64,000 bases of DNA from CAXXOK01 sp963664595 (lineage in GTDB: Bacteria; Bacillota; Clostridia; Christensenellales; Aristaeellaceae). The stretch spans positions 62,001 through 126,000 of the forward strand of contig CAXXOK010000011.1 in assembly GCA_963664595.2 (NCBI GenBank), read 5' to 3'. This document shows positions 24,741 through 34,309 of the stretch, piece after piece. The position numbers were made by a program, and so were the translations under genes. Position 1 is the stretch's first letter. Every line of letters begins with the position of its first letter. A model generated the notes under the pieces. It ran no database searches, was not told where the DNA came from, and saw only the letters and a list, made by a program, of their open reading frames with translations.

Positions 24741-26132
24741 TCACACAAGCAGCCCGATGAAGCGCCACCACGGGATATACAGGCCAAACACGGCGATAAA
24801 GACCACGATTGTCATCACCAGCCCCATCCGCAGAATGTATCCGGAAGGGAAATAGTTGCCGGCCGTGCCCATCATCAGCCCTACCGAATGGAACGGGAAC
24901 AGCCATTGCGTCGTCAGGGTGACATACACCAGAAACATGATCACCGGGATGGGTAGCATATCCCCGCAGATAAACACCAGCCCGGGAACCACCACGGAAA
25001 TCGTTGTGGTATTGCTCCCCAGCACCATATGCATGCAGATCGATATCAGCATAATCGTCAGCACCATCAGCGCAATGGAGTTCTCCGGCATAATCGCGCT
25101 GATTTTGGAAAACACGATGTCCGCCGTTCCGGTTGCCCGCATCACGCCGCCGATGCTCAGCGCCGCCGTTAAAAAGACCAGCATCTGCACATCAATCGCA
25201 CGGAAGTCTTTCACGCGGAGCACCTTCATGGCAAACATCACGCCGATGCTGACCAGCGTAACCGCCCACGCGGGGATGCCGTGCAGCGGCTCCGTAAACC
25301 AGAGCACAATGGTAATACCCAGCAGGAGAAGCAGCATCCGGTCCCTGCCGGAAGCCATCGGCTTTTCCACAGTCTGCGGCTTCGGCTCCGCCTGATCCGC
25401 CTGCAGGCGCAGGCTGCACCCCCGCAGCTCCCGGCGGAACAGCAGGGTAATCAATCCCATCGCAATGGCCAGGTAGACAAGCGACGGAACGGCCATCGCG
25501 CGAATCCAGTCCCAATCCGCCATATCCAGTCCGGCTACGTGCACGGAGGTTGTGTTGAGAATGATATCGGCGTTCATCGAGCACAGATTCACGAAAATGT
25601 AAATCACATAAACGCTGAACATCAGCACCGAGCGCTGGTTTGCCTTCGCTTCCGTCTTTTGCAGGTAGCTCCAGAAGATATCCCCTACAATGATCAGCCG
25701 GGCCAGCGGCTGCGGTATGGCATACATGGTGATAAACAGCATCGCAACGGCAAACAGCATGGCGCGCCAGGGTGTGTTGCCGCGGCGGAACAGCATCGTT
25801 TCCAGGTACCTGGACGGCAGACCGGAGTTCTGCACGCCGCGCGAAAACAAGTACGTCAGCGTAATCAGCAGAAACGTATCGGACAACGGAAACGTGAAGA
25901 TCGTTTTGGCCGGTACATTGGAAAACAGCGCAAAGCCCAGCAGCAGCATACAGGAGGCCACGGTGCGCTGCACCACGCCGGTGCTCCACCAGATGATCGT
26001 AAGCAGCAGCAGCGATACCACCGCCAGCTGTTGTAACTCCATCTTCAACGGATTGCTGAAAAAGAACAGCAACGGCACGATGGCCGTGAGTACAATCCAC
26101 CCTGTTTTTTTGCCAATCCTCTGTATATCCAT
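24741..26132 (-). CDS. DASS/SLC13-type carboxylate (divalent anion) transporter
   Basis: About 463 aa from ATG 26132 (MDIQRIGKKTGW); in-frame ATGs at 26156 and 26183 are possible, but the LacI-type operator at 26139-26148 would then lie in the coding region. The protein has about 11-12 hydrophobic segments. DASS-like Asn/Ser/Thr hairpins are visible (SMNADIILNTTS, VLGSNTTTISVV). Family members import dicarboxylates, tricarboxylates or sulfate, often with sodium. The gene is divergent from a LacI regulator. The neighbours suggest that an organic di- or tricarboxylate is the substrate. Confidence 0.85.
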   Translation of the reverse strand: MDIQRIGKKTGWIVLTAIVPLLFFFSNPLKMELQQLAVVSLLLLTIIWWSTGVVQRTVASCMLLLGFALFSNVPAKTIFTFPLSDTFLLITLTYLFSRGVQNSGLPSRYLETMLFRRGNTPWRAMLFAVAMLFITMYAIPQPLARLIIVGDIFWSYLQKTEAKANQRSVLMFSVYVIYIFVNLCSMNADIILNTTSVHVAGLDMADWDWIRAMAVPSLVYLAIAMGLITLLFRRELRGCSLRLQADQAEPKPQTVEKPMASGRDRMLLLLLGITIVLWFTEPLHGIPAWAVTLVSIGVMFAMKVLRVKDFRAIDVQMLVFLTAALSIGGVMRATGTADIVFSKISAIMPENSIALMVLTIMLISICMHMVLGSNTTTISVVVPGLVFICGDMLPIPVIMFLVYVTLTTQWLFPFHSVGLMMGTAGNYFPSGYILRMGLVMTIVVFIAVFGLYIPWWRFIGLLV

Positions 26133-26138
26133 ATTCAA

Positions 26139-26148
26139 GAAACGTTTC
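26139..26148. promoter_or_regulatory. LacI-family-type operator before the anion transporter
   Basis: GAAACGTTTC is a perfect palindrome with the central CG typical of LacI-family sites. Together with the following 20 nt it closely resembles the dppA leader at 35843-35864. The adjacent LacI gene is the likely regulator. Confidence 0.65.
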
Positions 26149-26222
26149 CTGTTCATTCGAGCATTCTCTACTTTCAAACACATCTTGCGGCCCTGCCTTG
26201 AGCCTGTGAAACCCTGTATTCC

Positions 26223-26251
26223 TTGACGGTTTCCCGGAATTCTGATAGACT
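26223..26251 (+). promoter_or_regulatory. Predicted promoter of the LacI-family regulator gene
   Basis: TTGACG (26223-26228) and TAGACT (26246-26251) are 17 nt apart. The start predicted near 26258 supports the ATG at 26285 rather than the TTG at 26252. Confidence 0.55.
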
Positions 26252-26284
26252 TTGAATCACTACGAAAGGGGCCTGCTGCTTACG

Positions 26285-27358
26285 ATGAAGAGAATAACCA
26301 TCAAGGATGTCGCGCTTCGCGCCGGTGTATCCATCTCCACGGTATCCCGCGTGGTCCACAACGAAAAAAACGTTGCATCAGATTACATCACCCGGGTGCA
26401 CCAGGCCATTGAGGAGCTCGGCTGGCATCCCAATTCTGTAGCGCAATCCCTGCGGCACGGGAACGGCTCCAACGTCGGGCTTATCCTGCCCAACACCATC
26501 GACCCGTTCTTCGGCTCCATCGCGGACAGCATAATCTCAACCGCCGCCAGGCAAAACCTGAATATCATCACCATGGTTTCCCATACCGCCAACGGGTATG
26601 ATGAGCTCGGCTGTTTTAAACGCCTTACTGCGTCCTCGGTCGATGGGATTATTTTCTGCTCCATCGCGGATGTTGACCGCGAGGTGCTGGACAACTACAT
26701 TGCCAACATCCCCATGGTGCTTTGCTCCCGCCGCGAAATGATCCCCGGCCGCCCGCACGTGTTTTTCGATCACCAGAAGGGCGGTTATCTTGCGACGCGT
26801 CACCTGTTGGAAATGGGACACCGCAAGATTGCCCTGTTTGTCGGCGTGTTCGGCGATTCATTTCATACGGCCGACGACCTGGAACCGTTTCTGCAAAACC
26901 ATGTGCTGGCAGGCCCCTATTCCGGTATCGATAAGTACATCGGCGCCCGCAAGGCCATGGACGAATACGGCGCGACCTTCTACCCGGAGCTTGTAGAGTT
27001 TGTAGATCTGGGCAACGCCTACCAGAGCGGCTTCGAGGCCACACAGCGGCTGATCTCCAAAACCACGGATATCGACGCAATTTTCACCACGAACGATCTT
27101 TCCGCCACCGGCGCCATCCACATGTTAGCAAAACAAAGACTTGAGGTGCCGGACGATGTCTCCATCATCGGGTACGACAACGGCATCATGGCCACCAGCT
27201 CTCAGCCGCAGTTGAGCACCATCGTGCAGGATACCCGTCGTTTGGGGCTGGAGTGCACAAACGTGATTGCACAGCTGATCAACGGCAAACCCTGCTCCGA
27301 TGTGATGATCGACGTCAGCCTGATCGTGCGGCAGTCAAGCTGCCGCCATCAGGCATAG
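26285..27358 (+). CDS. LacI-family transcriptional regulator
   Basis: 357 aa, start ATG 26285 giving the canonical N-terminus MKRITIKDVALRAGVSISTV. The HTH and hinge are followed by a ligand-binding core (VGLILPNTIDPFFGSI, HRKIALFVGV, SIIGYDNG). It is divergent from the anion transporter. LacI-type palindromes precede both that transporter and dppA nearly 9 kb away, so it probably controls both units, most simply as a repressor relieved by the imported compound. Its 3' end is 3 bp from the convergent aroA-like gene. Confidence 0.93.
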   Translation: MKRITIKDVALRAGVSISTVSRVVHNEKNVASDYITRVHQAIEELGWHPNSVAQSLRHGNGSNVGLILPNTIDPFFGSIADSIISTAARQNLNIITMVSHTANGYDELGCFKRLTASSVDGIIFCSIADVDREVLDNYIANIPMVLCSRREMIPGRPHVFFDHQKGGYLATRHLLEMGHRKIALFVGVFGDSFHTADDLEPFLQNHVLAGPYSGIDKYIGARKAMDEYGATFYPELVEFVDLGNAYQSGFEATQRLISKTTDIDAIFTTNDLSATGAIHMLAKQRLEVPDDVSIIGYDNGIMATSSQPQLSTIVQDTRRLGLECTNVIAQLINGKPCSDVMIDVSLIVRQSSCRHQA

Positions 27359-27361
27359 CCG

Positions 27362-28654
27362 TTACCGGCAAGCGATATCGGCCCCCGCGTTTTGCATCAC
27401 GGTGAAGAACGTGGGGAACGAAACCGCCGCGCACTCGCCGTCGCGTATCCGCATCTCGCCGTCGGCAAACATGCCGCATACGGCCATCGCCATGGCCACA
27501 CGGTGGTCGTCATAGCTGCTGACATCCGCTCCGGTCAGTTGCCTGCCCCCGTGGACGATCATATAATCCTCTCCCGTTTCGATGCTCGCGCCAACCTTGG
27601 TCAGCTCGCTTTCCATCACCGCGACACGGTCGGTTTCCTTCATGCGTACATGGCCCAGCCCGCGGAAGGTGGTATCACCCTGCGCAAAGCAGGCAGCCAC
27701 CGCCATGGCGGGCAGCGAATCCGGAATATCTTTCAAATCAATGGTCAGTCCGCTTGTCAGCTTTTTGCCGCCGCGCACCACCAGGCAGTGGTTTTGGCTG
27801 TCCTTCTGGATATCCGCGCCCATCGCCAGCAAATGATCCACCACCGCCTTGTCGCCCTGGCTGTCCTCAAAATCCACACCGCAGATCCGGATGCGGGAAT
27901 CGGTCGTCACCGCGGCTACCAGCGGGAACGCTACCGCGGACCAATCGCTTGGCACAAGGCTTTCCGTAGCGCGGTACACCTGCCCGCCGCCGATTTTGAA
28001 ATAGGTATAATCCCCTTTGTTTTCCATCAGCTCTATCCCGTAGCGCTTCATCCAATCCACCGACAATTGCAGATAGGGCTTTTCCAGCGGGTCCTCGTTG
28101 ATAATTTCCGTGTCGCCGTCCATCAGCGGCGCGGCCATCATAACGCTGGACACGAACTGTGAAAGGCTTTTGCGGAACCGTACCGTTCCGCCTTTCATTT
28201 TGCCCCCGATCACCGCGGGGCAGGCGTTTACATCCGGGCGTGTGGTAAAGGCGCGCCCGCCCAGCTGATTGATCGCGTCCAGCACCGGCCGGATGGGCCG
28301 CCGCCTGATCTGCGCGTCCCCGGTCAGCACCGTATACCCGTCGATCAGCCCGGCCATGGACGCGGCAAAATAAGCGGTCGAGCCGGAATTTTCACAATCG
28401 ACGACATTGTCCGGCACCTTCAGGCCGCGTCCGCAGCCTTTGACAATCCACAGGCCGTCCTGCTTTTCCGTCTGCGCGCCGAAAGCCTCGGCCACATGCA
28501 GCGCCGTTTGGCAGTCCAGACTCGGCAACGGATTGTGAATGCGGGATACGCCTTCCGCCATGGTTGCCAGCAGCACCGCACGGATGGTATGGCTCTTGGA
28601 TCCCGGTACCAGAATATCTCCCTGTAATCGGCTTCGTTTTGCAATCGCGTCCAT
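27362..28654 (-). CDS. Divergent EPSP-synthase (AroA) family protein in catabolic operon
   Basis: 430 aa, start ATG 28654 with AAGGAG upstream. The double inverse alpha/beta fold is recognisable from LVPGSKSHTIR (Lys20, Arg25), RRRPIRPVLDAINQLGG, KSLSQFVSSVMMAAP, LKDIPDS, MKETDR and YDDHRVAMAM. Two positions differ from shikimate enzymes. The GNAGTAMR loop reads ENSGSTAYF, losing its Arg. The C-terminal AKTFP, whose Lys binds phosphoenolpyruvate in E. coli, reads AVSFP (Val near 411). No other shikimate gene is nearby. It is last in the dpp-mmgE operon, so it may act on another substrate; plain EPSP synthase remains possible. Confidence 0.8.
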   Translation of the reverse strand: MDAIAKRSRLQGDILVPGSKSHTIRAVLLATMAEGVSRIHNPLPSLDCQTALHVAEAFGAQTEKQDGLWIVKGCGRGLKVPDNVVDCENSGSTAYFAASMAGLIDGYTVLTGDAQIRRRPIRPVLDAINQLGGRAFTTRPDVNACPAVIGGKMKGGTVRFRKSLSQFVSSVMMAAPLMDGDTEIINEDPLEKPYLQLSVDWMKRYGIELMENKGDYTYFKIGGGQVYRATESLVPSDWSAVAFPLVAAVTTDSRIRICGVDFEDSQGDKAVVDHLLAMGADIQKDSQNHCLVVRGGKKLTSGLTIDLKDIPDSLPAMAVAACFAQGDTTFRGLGHVRMKETDRVAVMESELTKVGASIETGEDYMIVHGGRQLTGADVSSYDDHRVAMAMAVCGMFADGEMRIRDGECAAVSFPTFFTVMQNAGADIACR

Positions 28655-28835
28655 TATTTTTCGTCTCCTTCACGATGAGTCGGGAGGGTTTGGCGGCCGC
28701 ATTCCGCGTCCGTGCGCCCCCAAGGGATAACATTAACCAGAAGTACGCGGCACTGCGCGGTACTCCATCGCAAACGGGTATGGTTCTTTTCCTGTTTTCT
28801 CTATCGGCGCCGCGCCTTTTTACCGGGCGCTGCCG

Positions 28836-30230
28836 TTATGCAAGCTGCGTATTTTTCAGTGGCTGGTGCAGCAGGCGCAAAACCTCCGGCCATGCGGTTT
28901 CCTGCTCAAAGCCCCGCTGGTACAGCCCCACCCAGGCCGCCTGATCCTGCTCCGGTAAGATGCCTCCGGTCAGGCCCGTAAATTTGCGGATCAGCTCCGC
29001 CTGGGACGGCGGTGAATCCGGGCCCCAGGGCGTTCCCTCCTGCGCGGAAACCTCCGTGCCGTTTTGCAGGGTCAGCCGGACGCGAACGCTGAACGCCGCC
29101 GGGAACTGCGCCTGCAGCTCCTCATCCACATGCATGTGGATCCGTTCGATATACGCGTGCAGCTGCCGGTCATTGCGTGCCTCCGCCTCATATTGCTCCA
29201 GCCCCAGCTGCCCGAAGTACGCTGCCGCCCCGACGGAGTATGGAATGCTGTACTGGCAGGTCACCTTGGAATCGTATCCCGTGCGGGTGTCGTACATCAT
29301 GGCGAATTCCGGCACACCGATCTCGATGCGCGCGATATCGCCGGGTTGCAGATGGTGTTGTCTCATCAGCCCTTCCACCGCGTGCACAGGCGCGTGGAGC
29401 CAGCGGCAGCAGGGGTAGGGTTTGAAGTACACCTGCATAAAATGATAGGTTTCCCCCAGGCACTCGCGTGCACCAGCCAGCTGCTCATCCGTGATGGGCG
29501 GCAGCCCAAGCGCCCGGGCAAACCCGTCCGGAGCTTCCATAACATCCGGATCGCCGGTCAGGCCGATGGCCGCCAGCCGGACGGCATTGATGCCCAAATA
29601 GTTCGGCCAGCCCGAATACAGCCCTTTCCCCTGTGCGCCTCCGGTGGCCGTGCTGTAGGTGCCCACCGGGAACAGCCCCGCCAGCGACAGCGCCCCCGCC
29701 ATGACCTGTGCGGACACCCCCGCACCCTTGGCATACCCGGCCGCGGCGCCGAACGCGCCCATGGTGCACGGAAAATGCACATGCCGCTTTAAAAGCTGCG
29801 GGGAAAACATACGGCTGATTCTGCCGCCCACCTCATAGCCGCACACCAGCGCCGTCAGCGCGTCTTTTCCGGTGCCGCCATGCGCGATCACCGACAGCAG
29901 CGAGGCCGGTACGGATGCGCTGCCCCAGTGGCCGGACACGGAAATTCCGTCATCGTATTCCAAATGATAGGCCGCGGTTCCGATTGCCAGCGCCGCCTCC
30001 GCGATGCCGCAGTGATCTTCCGTGCCCCAGATACGGCTTTCGCCTGAGGGGTTGAAGGCCGCGATTTCCCGCAGCTTCTGCCGCACCGGATCCTGTTTCA
30101 ACGCCGCAAAATAGCAGCCAATGAGGTCAAACAGGCAATCGTTGGCCCTGCGGACTACAGGCGCAGGCAGGCGTTCAAATTGCAGATCATGGGCAAATGC
30201 CGCCAGATCCTCGATGATTGTTTTGTTCAT
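28836..30230 (-). CDS. MmgE/PrpD family protein (2-methylcitrate dehydratase/isomerase-like)
   Basis: 464 aa, start ATG 30230 with GGGAG 5 nt upstream; it overlaps the DppF stop (ATGA), so translation is coupled to the transporter ATPase. Family signatures are SGHWGSASVP, KPYPCCRWLH and EGTPWGPDSPPSQAELIRKF. Known members include 2-methylcitrate dehydratase, cis-aconitate decarboxylase and iminodisuccinate epimerase. No other methylcitrate-cycle gene is nearby, so propionate metabolism is unlikely. The dpp genes upstream suggest it acts on what they import. The gap to the aroA-like gene is 181 bp without an obvious gene. Confidence 0.88.
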   Translation of the reverse strand: MNKTIIEDLAAFAHDLQFERLPAPVVRRANDCLFDLIGCYFAALKQDPVRQKLREIAAFNPSGESRIWGTEDHCGIAEAALAIGTAAYHLEYDDGISVSGHWGSASVPASLLSVIAHGGTGKDALTALVCGYEVGGRISRMFSPQLLKRHVHFPCTMGAFGAAAGYAKGAGVSAQVMAGALSLAGLFPVGTYSTATGGAQGKGLYSGWPNYLGINAVRLAAIGLTGDPDVMEAPDGFARALGLPPITDEQLAGARECLGETYHFMQVYFKPYPCCRWLHAPVHAVEGLMRQHHLQPGDIARIEIGVPEFAMMYDTRTGYDSKVTCQYSIPYSVGAAAYFGQLGLEQYEAEARNDRQLHAYIERIHMHVDEELQAQFPAAFSVRVRLTLQNGTEVSAQEGTPWGPDSPPSQAELIRKFTGLTGGILPEQDQAAWVGLYQRGFEQETAWPEVLRLLHQPLKNTQLA

Positions 30231-31189
30231 AGGATCTCCCGGTTCAGTTCCTTCACCCGGTGGCAGGCCACAAAATGCTGCGGCTGCACTTCCTCCAGCG
30301 CCGGATTGGCAGTGAAGCAAATCTCCTGGGCGTACGGGCAGCGCGCGGCAAACCGGCAGCCGGGTTTGGGATTGATCGGCGATGTGATCTCGCCGTGCAG
30401 CAGGGTGCGCTTCCGGTTTTTGTTGACAACCGGTTCGGGGATTGCGGCCAGCAGCGCTTTGGTATAGGGATGCATCGGACGCTCAAACAACGCGTCGGAG
30501 CCCGTTTTTTCCACCGCCTGGCCCAGATACATCACCAGAATATCGTCGGAGATATGCTTGACCACGGAAAGGTCGTGCGTGATGAAAAGATAGGTATATC
30601 CGTTGGATTCCTGCAAATCCTGCATCAGGTTTAAAATCTGCGCCTGGATGGATACATCCAGCGCGGACACAGGTTCGTCGCACACCAGAAACCTCGGGTT
30701 CAGCGCCAGCGCGCGCGCAATGCCGATTCGCTGGCGGCGGCCGCCGTCCAGCTCATGCGGATAGGAGGACGAAAACCGGTCCGCCAGCCCTACCGTTTCC
30801 ATCAGCTCGCTCACCCTGTCGTTTATCTGCTGATGATTTTTATACATCCTGTGTATTTTCAGCGGCTCGGCAATGATTTCCCTCACAGACATCCTGGGAT
30901 TCAGCGAAGAAAAGGGGTCCTGAAAGATCATCTGCATCTGGCAGTGCAGCTTTGCGGAGTTCTTTACATCGGTAATATCCTCGCCGTCAAAGATGATCTT
31001 TCCTTCGGTGGCTTCCAGAAGCTTGATAATCACCCGGCCAAGGGTGGATTTGCCGCAGCCCGATTCTCCTACGACGCCGAGCGTGTTGCCGGCCTCTATG
31101 GAAAAGCTGACATCATCCACCGCGTGCAGCATGCCTTTGGGGGTTTTAAAATACTTTTTCAAGTGCTGTACATCAAGGATCGCCGCCAT
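30227..31189 (-). CDS. dppF: Oligopeptide/dipeptide ABC transporter ATPase (DppF/OppF type)
   Basis: 320 aa from ATG 31189 with AGGAGG upstream. Walker A is GESGCGKST (41-49). The signature reads ELDGGRRQRI instead of LSGGQ. Walker B is FLVCDEPVSALD (167-178). The C-terminal oligopeptide-family extension has four cysteines (CRFAARCPYAQEICFTANP plus CH), a likely Fe-S site. It works with DppD to power import. The start is 1 bp after the DppD stop. Confidence 0.93.
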   Translation of the reverse strand: MAAILDVQHLKKYFKTPKGMLHAVDDVSFSIEAGNTLGVVGESGCGKSTLGRVIIKLLEATEGKIIFDGEDITDVKNSAKLHCQMQMIFQDPFSSLNPRMSVREIIAEPLKIHRMYKNHQQINDRVSELMETVGLADRFSSSYPHELDGGRRQRIGIARALALNPRFLVCDEPVSALDVSIQAQILNLMQDLQESNGYTYLFITHDLSVVKHISDDILVMYLGQAVEKTGSDALFERPMHPYTKALLAAIPEPVVNKNRKRTLLHGEITSPINPKPGCRFAARCPYAQEICFTANPALEEVQPQHFVACHRVKELNREIL

Positions 31190-31190
31190 G

Positions 31191-32183
31191 TTATGCTTCC
31201 TCCTTCTGCTTGCCGTCAAACAAGTGGCAGCATACAAAGTGGCCCGCGGATACCTCGATATTTTGCGGCGCTTCCACCTTGCAGCGCTGGAAGCACTGCG
31301 GGCAGCGCGGGTGGAACGGGCAGCCGTCCGGCAGATTGGTCGGATCGGGCATCAGGCCGTTGATCGGGTTCAGCCGCCGCATTTTGGAGGACAGGCTGGG
31401 CAGCGAGCCGAAAAGACCCTTGGTATAGGGATGGCAGGTCTGTTCGTAAATATCCTCCAGCGTGCCGTGTTCCACGATCTGTCCCGCGTACATGATGGCC
31501 ACCTTGTCGCAGATTTCGGCAACGACGCCCAGATCATGCGTGATCATCAGCATGGCGGTTTTGAACTTTTCCTGCAGCTCCGTCATCAGGGCCAGCACCT
31601 GAGCCTGGATGGTAACATCCAGCGCGGTGGTCGGCTCGTCCGCGATAATCAGATGCGGGTTGCAGGCCAGCGCGATGGCAATGACCACCCGCTGCTTCAT
31701 CCCGCCGGAAAACTGGTGGGGGTACTCGCTCAACCGTTCCGCCGGGATGCCGACCAGCTCCAGCATCTCCGCCGCCTTTTTGTTGGCCTCCACATGGGAC
31801 ACTTTCTCGTGCAGCCGGATGACTTCAGCAATCTGTTCCCCCACCGTCATTACGGGGTTTAAGGAGGTCATCGGGTCCTGAAAGATCATGGAAAAGTCGG
31901 CCCCGCGCCGTTGGCGCATTTTCAGATGGCTGTCCTTTAAAATGTTTACCCCGTTGAACAGAATCTCGCCGTCAACAATTTTGCCCGGCGGATTGGGGAT
32001 AAGGCGCATAATGCCCAGAGCGGTGGTCGTTTTTCCGGCGCCGGTTTCGCCCACCAGCCCCAGCGTTTCCCCCTTGGCAATGTCAAGGGAAATGCCGTTG
32101 ACGGCCTTCACCACCTCGTTGTCTGTGGTGTATTGAATGACAAGATTTCGGATTGAAATCAGGTTCTGTTTTTCCGTTTCCAT
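31191..32183 (-). CDS. dppD: Oligopeptide/dipeptide ABC transporter ATPase (DppD/OppD type)
   Basis: 330 aa, start ATG 32183 after GAGGTATC. Walker A is GETGAGKTT (45-53), the signature is FSGGMKQRV and Walker B is LIIADEPTTALD. The C-terminal extension reads GCPFHPRCPQCFQRC, as usual in OppD/DppD proteins. It is the second ATPase of the importer and lies 14 bp after DppC. Confidence 0.95.
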   Translation of the reverse strand: METEKQNLISIRNLVIQYTTDNEVVKAVNGISLDIAKGETLGLVGETGAGKTTTALGIMRLIPNPPGKIVDGEILFNGVNILKDSHLKMRQRRGADFSMIFQDPMTSLNPVMTVGEQIAEVIRLHEKVSHVEANKKAAEMLELVGIPAERLSEYPHQFSGGMKQRVVIAIALACNPHLIIADEPTTALDVTIQAQVLALMTELQEKFKTAMLMITHDLGVVAEICDKVAIMYAGQIVEHGTLEDIYEQTCHPYTKGLFGSLPSLSSKMRRLNPINGLMPDPTNLPDGCPFHPRCPQCFQRCKVEAPQNIEVSAGHFVCCHLFDGKQKEEA

Positions 32184-32197
32184 GGTTGATACCTCGC

Positions 32198-33073
32198 TTA
32201 TTTCTTCAGCTTTGGATCAAGCGCGTCTCGCAGGCCATCGCCAAAGAGATTGAGCGCCAGCACCGTAATCATGATCGCAAGCCCCGGAAAGATCACCATG
32301 TAGGCATGATCGCGCATATACGTTCTGGCCGTGGAAAGCATGGCCCCCCATTCCGGCGTCGGCGGCTGAACCCCCAGCCCCAGAAAGCTCAGCGAGGCTG
32401 CCAGAATAATGGCCGTGCCCACGCCCAGCGTGGCCTGCACAATGATCGGCGCCAGCACGTTGGGGAAAATATGCCGCCAGATAATATGCGGGCTTTTGGC
32501 GCCCACGCACCGCGCCGCCTCGATATACTCCTGATCCTTCACCGTCAGCGTGGAGGCGCGCACCACGCGGGCAAAGTTTGGTATGGAGCTGATGGCCACG
32601 GCCAGCATGGCGTTCGTCAGCCCCGAGCCCAGAGCGCTGGCGATCGCGATCGCAAGCACAATCCGGGGAATGGACATCAGGATATCCGTAACGCGCATGA
32701 TGAACGTATCGACAAACCCGCCGAAGTACCCGGCAACCGCGCCCAGCAGGCACCCGACCAGCGCGCCGCCGGCCAGCGAGATAAACCCGATCCGCAGCGA
32801 AAGCCTGGTGCCGAAGATCACGCGGCTTAATATATCGCGTCCGTAATTATCCGTGCCGAACCAATGCTGCGCGGAAGGCGGCTCGGACACCACATTGTAG
32901 TCCTGCAAATCATACGGATACGGCGCAATCTGCTCGGCAAAGATTGCGATAATCACAATCAGCAGCAAAACCACCAGGCCCAGAACAGCCAACCGGTTTT
33001 TGCGCAGCCGCATCCACGTTTCATACAGCTGTCCGTGTTTTTTTCGTTTCCGGTTTTGCGTGTTGTTGCTCAT
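32198..33073 (-). CDS. dppC: Oligopeptide/dipeptide ABC transporter permease (DppC type)
   Basis: 291 aa. A basic N-terminus leads to the first helix (LGLVVLLLIVIIAIFAEQIA), followed by the OppC/DppC signature HWFGTDNYGRDILSRVIFG and an EAA-like loop (EYIEAARCVGAKSPHIIW). It overlaps the DppB stop by 4 bp (ATGA). Confidence 0.95.
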   Translation of the reverse strand: MSNNTQNRKRKKHGQLYETWMRLRKNRLAVLGLVVLLLIVIIAIFAEQIAPYPYDLQDYNVVSEPPSAQHWFGTDNYGRDILSRVIFGTRLSLRIGFISLAGGALVGCLLGAVAGYFGGFVDTFIMRVTDILMSIPRIVLAIAIASALGSGLTNAMLAVAISSIPNFARVVRASTLTVKDQEYIEAARCVGAKSPHIIWRHIFPNVLAPIIVQATLGVGTAIILAASLSFLGLGVQPPTPEWGAMLSTARTYMRDHAYMVIFPGLAIMITVLALNLFGDGLRDALDPKLKK

Positions 33074-34071
33074 GCCTTCTCCTCCCCGGAATTTCCCGTG
33101 GCGGGGGCCAGGGAAGCCTGCTTGCGCTGTTTGCGCATCATAATTTTGGCATACTGGGATTTAATCCGCGGATCCACAAACGCGTACAGCAGATCGATTC
33201 CCAAATTCAGCACACTGAACATGACGGCAATCATCAGCACGCCGCCCTGCACCATGGGGTAATCGCGCGACTTGATGGAATCCACCATCAGCTTGCCCAG
33301 ACCGGGAATGGCAAATACCTGCTCGTTGACAACCGCTCCGCCCAGGGCCGTGGCAAACTGGAGGCCGATTACCGTAATGATGGGAATCAGCGCGTTTCGC
33401 AGCGCATGCTTGAAAATAATGGTCATCTCGGCCTGTCCCTTGGCCTGCGCCGTGCGGATATAATCCTGCCGGATAACCTCCAGCATGCTGGAGCGCGTCA
33501 TCCGCGCAAACGTCGCCACCGAAACCGCGCTGATGCTGATAACCGGCATCACGTAGTACAAGGGCCCGTATAGGCCGGAGGGCGGCAGCCAGCCCAGCTT
33601 GACCGAAAACGCCAGCACCAGCAGCAGCGCCAGCCAGAAGTTGGGCAGCGATATGCCCACCAGTGAAAAGATACGGGATATGTTATCGATAAAGGAGTAC
33701 TGCTTTACCGCTGAAATAATTCCAATCGGTATGCCGACGAAAATGGCAAACAGGCAGCTGAAAAACGCCAGTTTGGTCGTGGCCGGCAAGCGCTCCATCA
33801 CCGCGATCGACACGGGTTGCTTGGTCGCGTAGGATGTTCCGAGATCTCCCTGCAAAACATTGCCCAGATAGGTAAAATACCGGGTAAAAAACGAATCGTT
33901 CAGCCCGAGCTCATCCTCCAGCTGCGCTATTTCCTCATCCGTGGCCAGATCACCCAGCATCATACGTGCCGGGTTGCCCGGTGTGAGGTACATCATGCTG
34001 AAAATAATGAACGTAACGCCCAACAGCACCGGGATCGTTACAAGGACTCGCTTGGTAATAAATCTTAGCAT
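33070..34071 (-). CDS. dppB: Oligopeptide/dipeptide ABC transporter permease (DppB type)
   Basis: 333 aa, start ATG 34071 with GAGGAG upstream. The N-terminus (RFITKRVLVTIPVLLGVTFI) and the TPGNPARMMLGD and YIRTAQAKGQAEMTIIFKHA loops are typical of DppB/OppB. It starts 238 bp after the binding-protein gene, a gap occupied by a strong inverted repeat that may lower permease expression relative to the binding protein. Confidence 0.95.
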   Translation of the reverse strand: MLRFITKRVLVTIPVLLGVTFIIFSMMYLTPGNPARMMLGDLATDEEIAQLEDELGLNDSFFTRYFTYLGNVLQGDLGTSYATKQPVSIAVMERLPATTKLAFFSCLFAIFVGIPIGIISAVKQYSFIDNISRIFSLVGISLPNFWLALLLVLAFSVKLGWLPPSGLYGPLYYVMPVISISAVSVATFARMTRSSMLEVIRQDYIRTAQAKGQAEMTIIFKHALRNALIPIITVIGLQFATALGGAVVNEQVFAIPGLGKLMVDSIKSRDYPMVQGGVLMIAVMFSVLNLGIDLLYAFVDPRIKSQYAKIMMRKQRKQASLAPATGNSGEEKA

Positions 34072-34251
34072 TATACAGGCTCCTCACAAATGTGTTCCGT
34101 TTCGGCCGTTTCACCCTCCGGGGAAACCCGCGCGCATCCGCTTGCCCGCCGGATGGTCTGGCGGACGGCAACGCTTTGCTGCTTGCCGCCGCCCGCCAAA
34201 CGCGCCGGGTATCGGAGTACACAATGTTCGCCTTTGCGCCGGTCAGGACCT

Positions 34252-34309
34252 GCCTGCCGCCGTGTGCGGCTGCACCGGCAGGATCAGGCAGCCCGTCCGG
34301 GCGGCAGGC
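34252..34309. repeat. 10-bp inverted repeat directly after the dppA stop
   Basis: GCCTGCCGCC (34252-34261) and GGCGGCAGGC (34300-34309) pair perfectly around a 38-nt loop with its own CCGG-type pairing. It begins on the base after the stop. No T-tract follows, so it is a candidate 3'-stabilising or partial attenuation structure. Confidence 0.7.

Noticed and set aside
28836..30230. Methylcitrate cycle (prp) operon
   Set aside because: No prpB, prpC or acn-like gene accompanies the MmgE/PrpD gene, so the name prpD is not supported.
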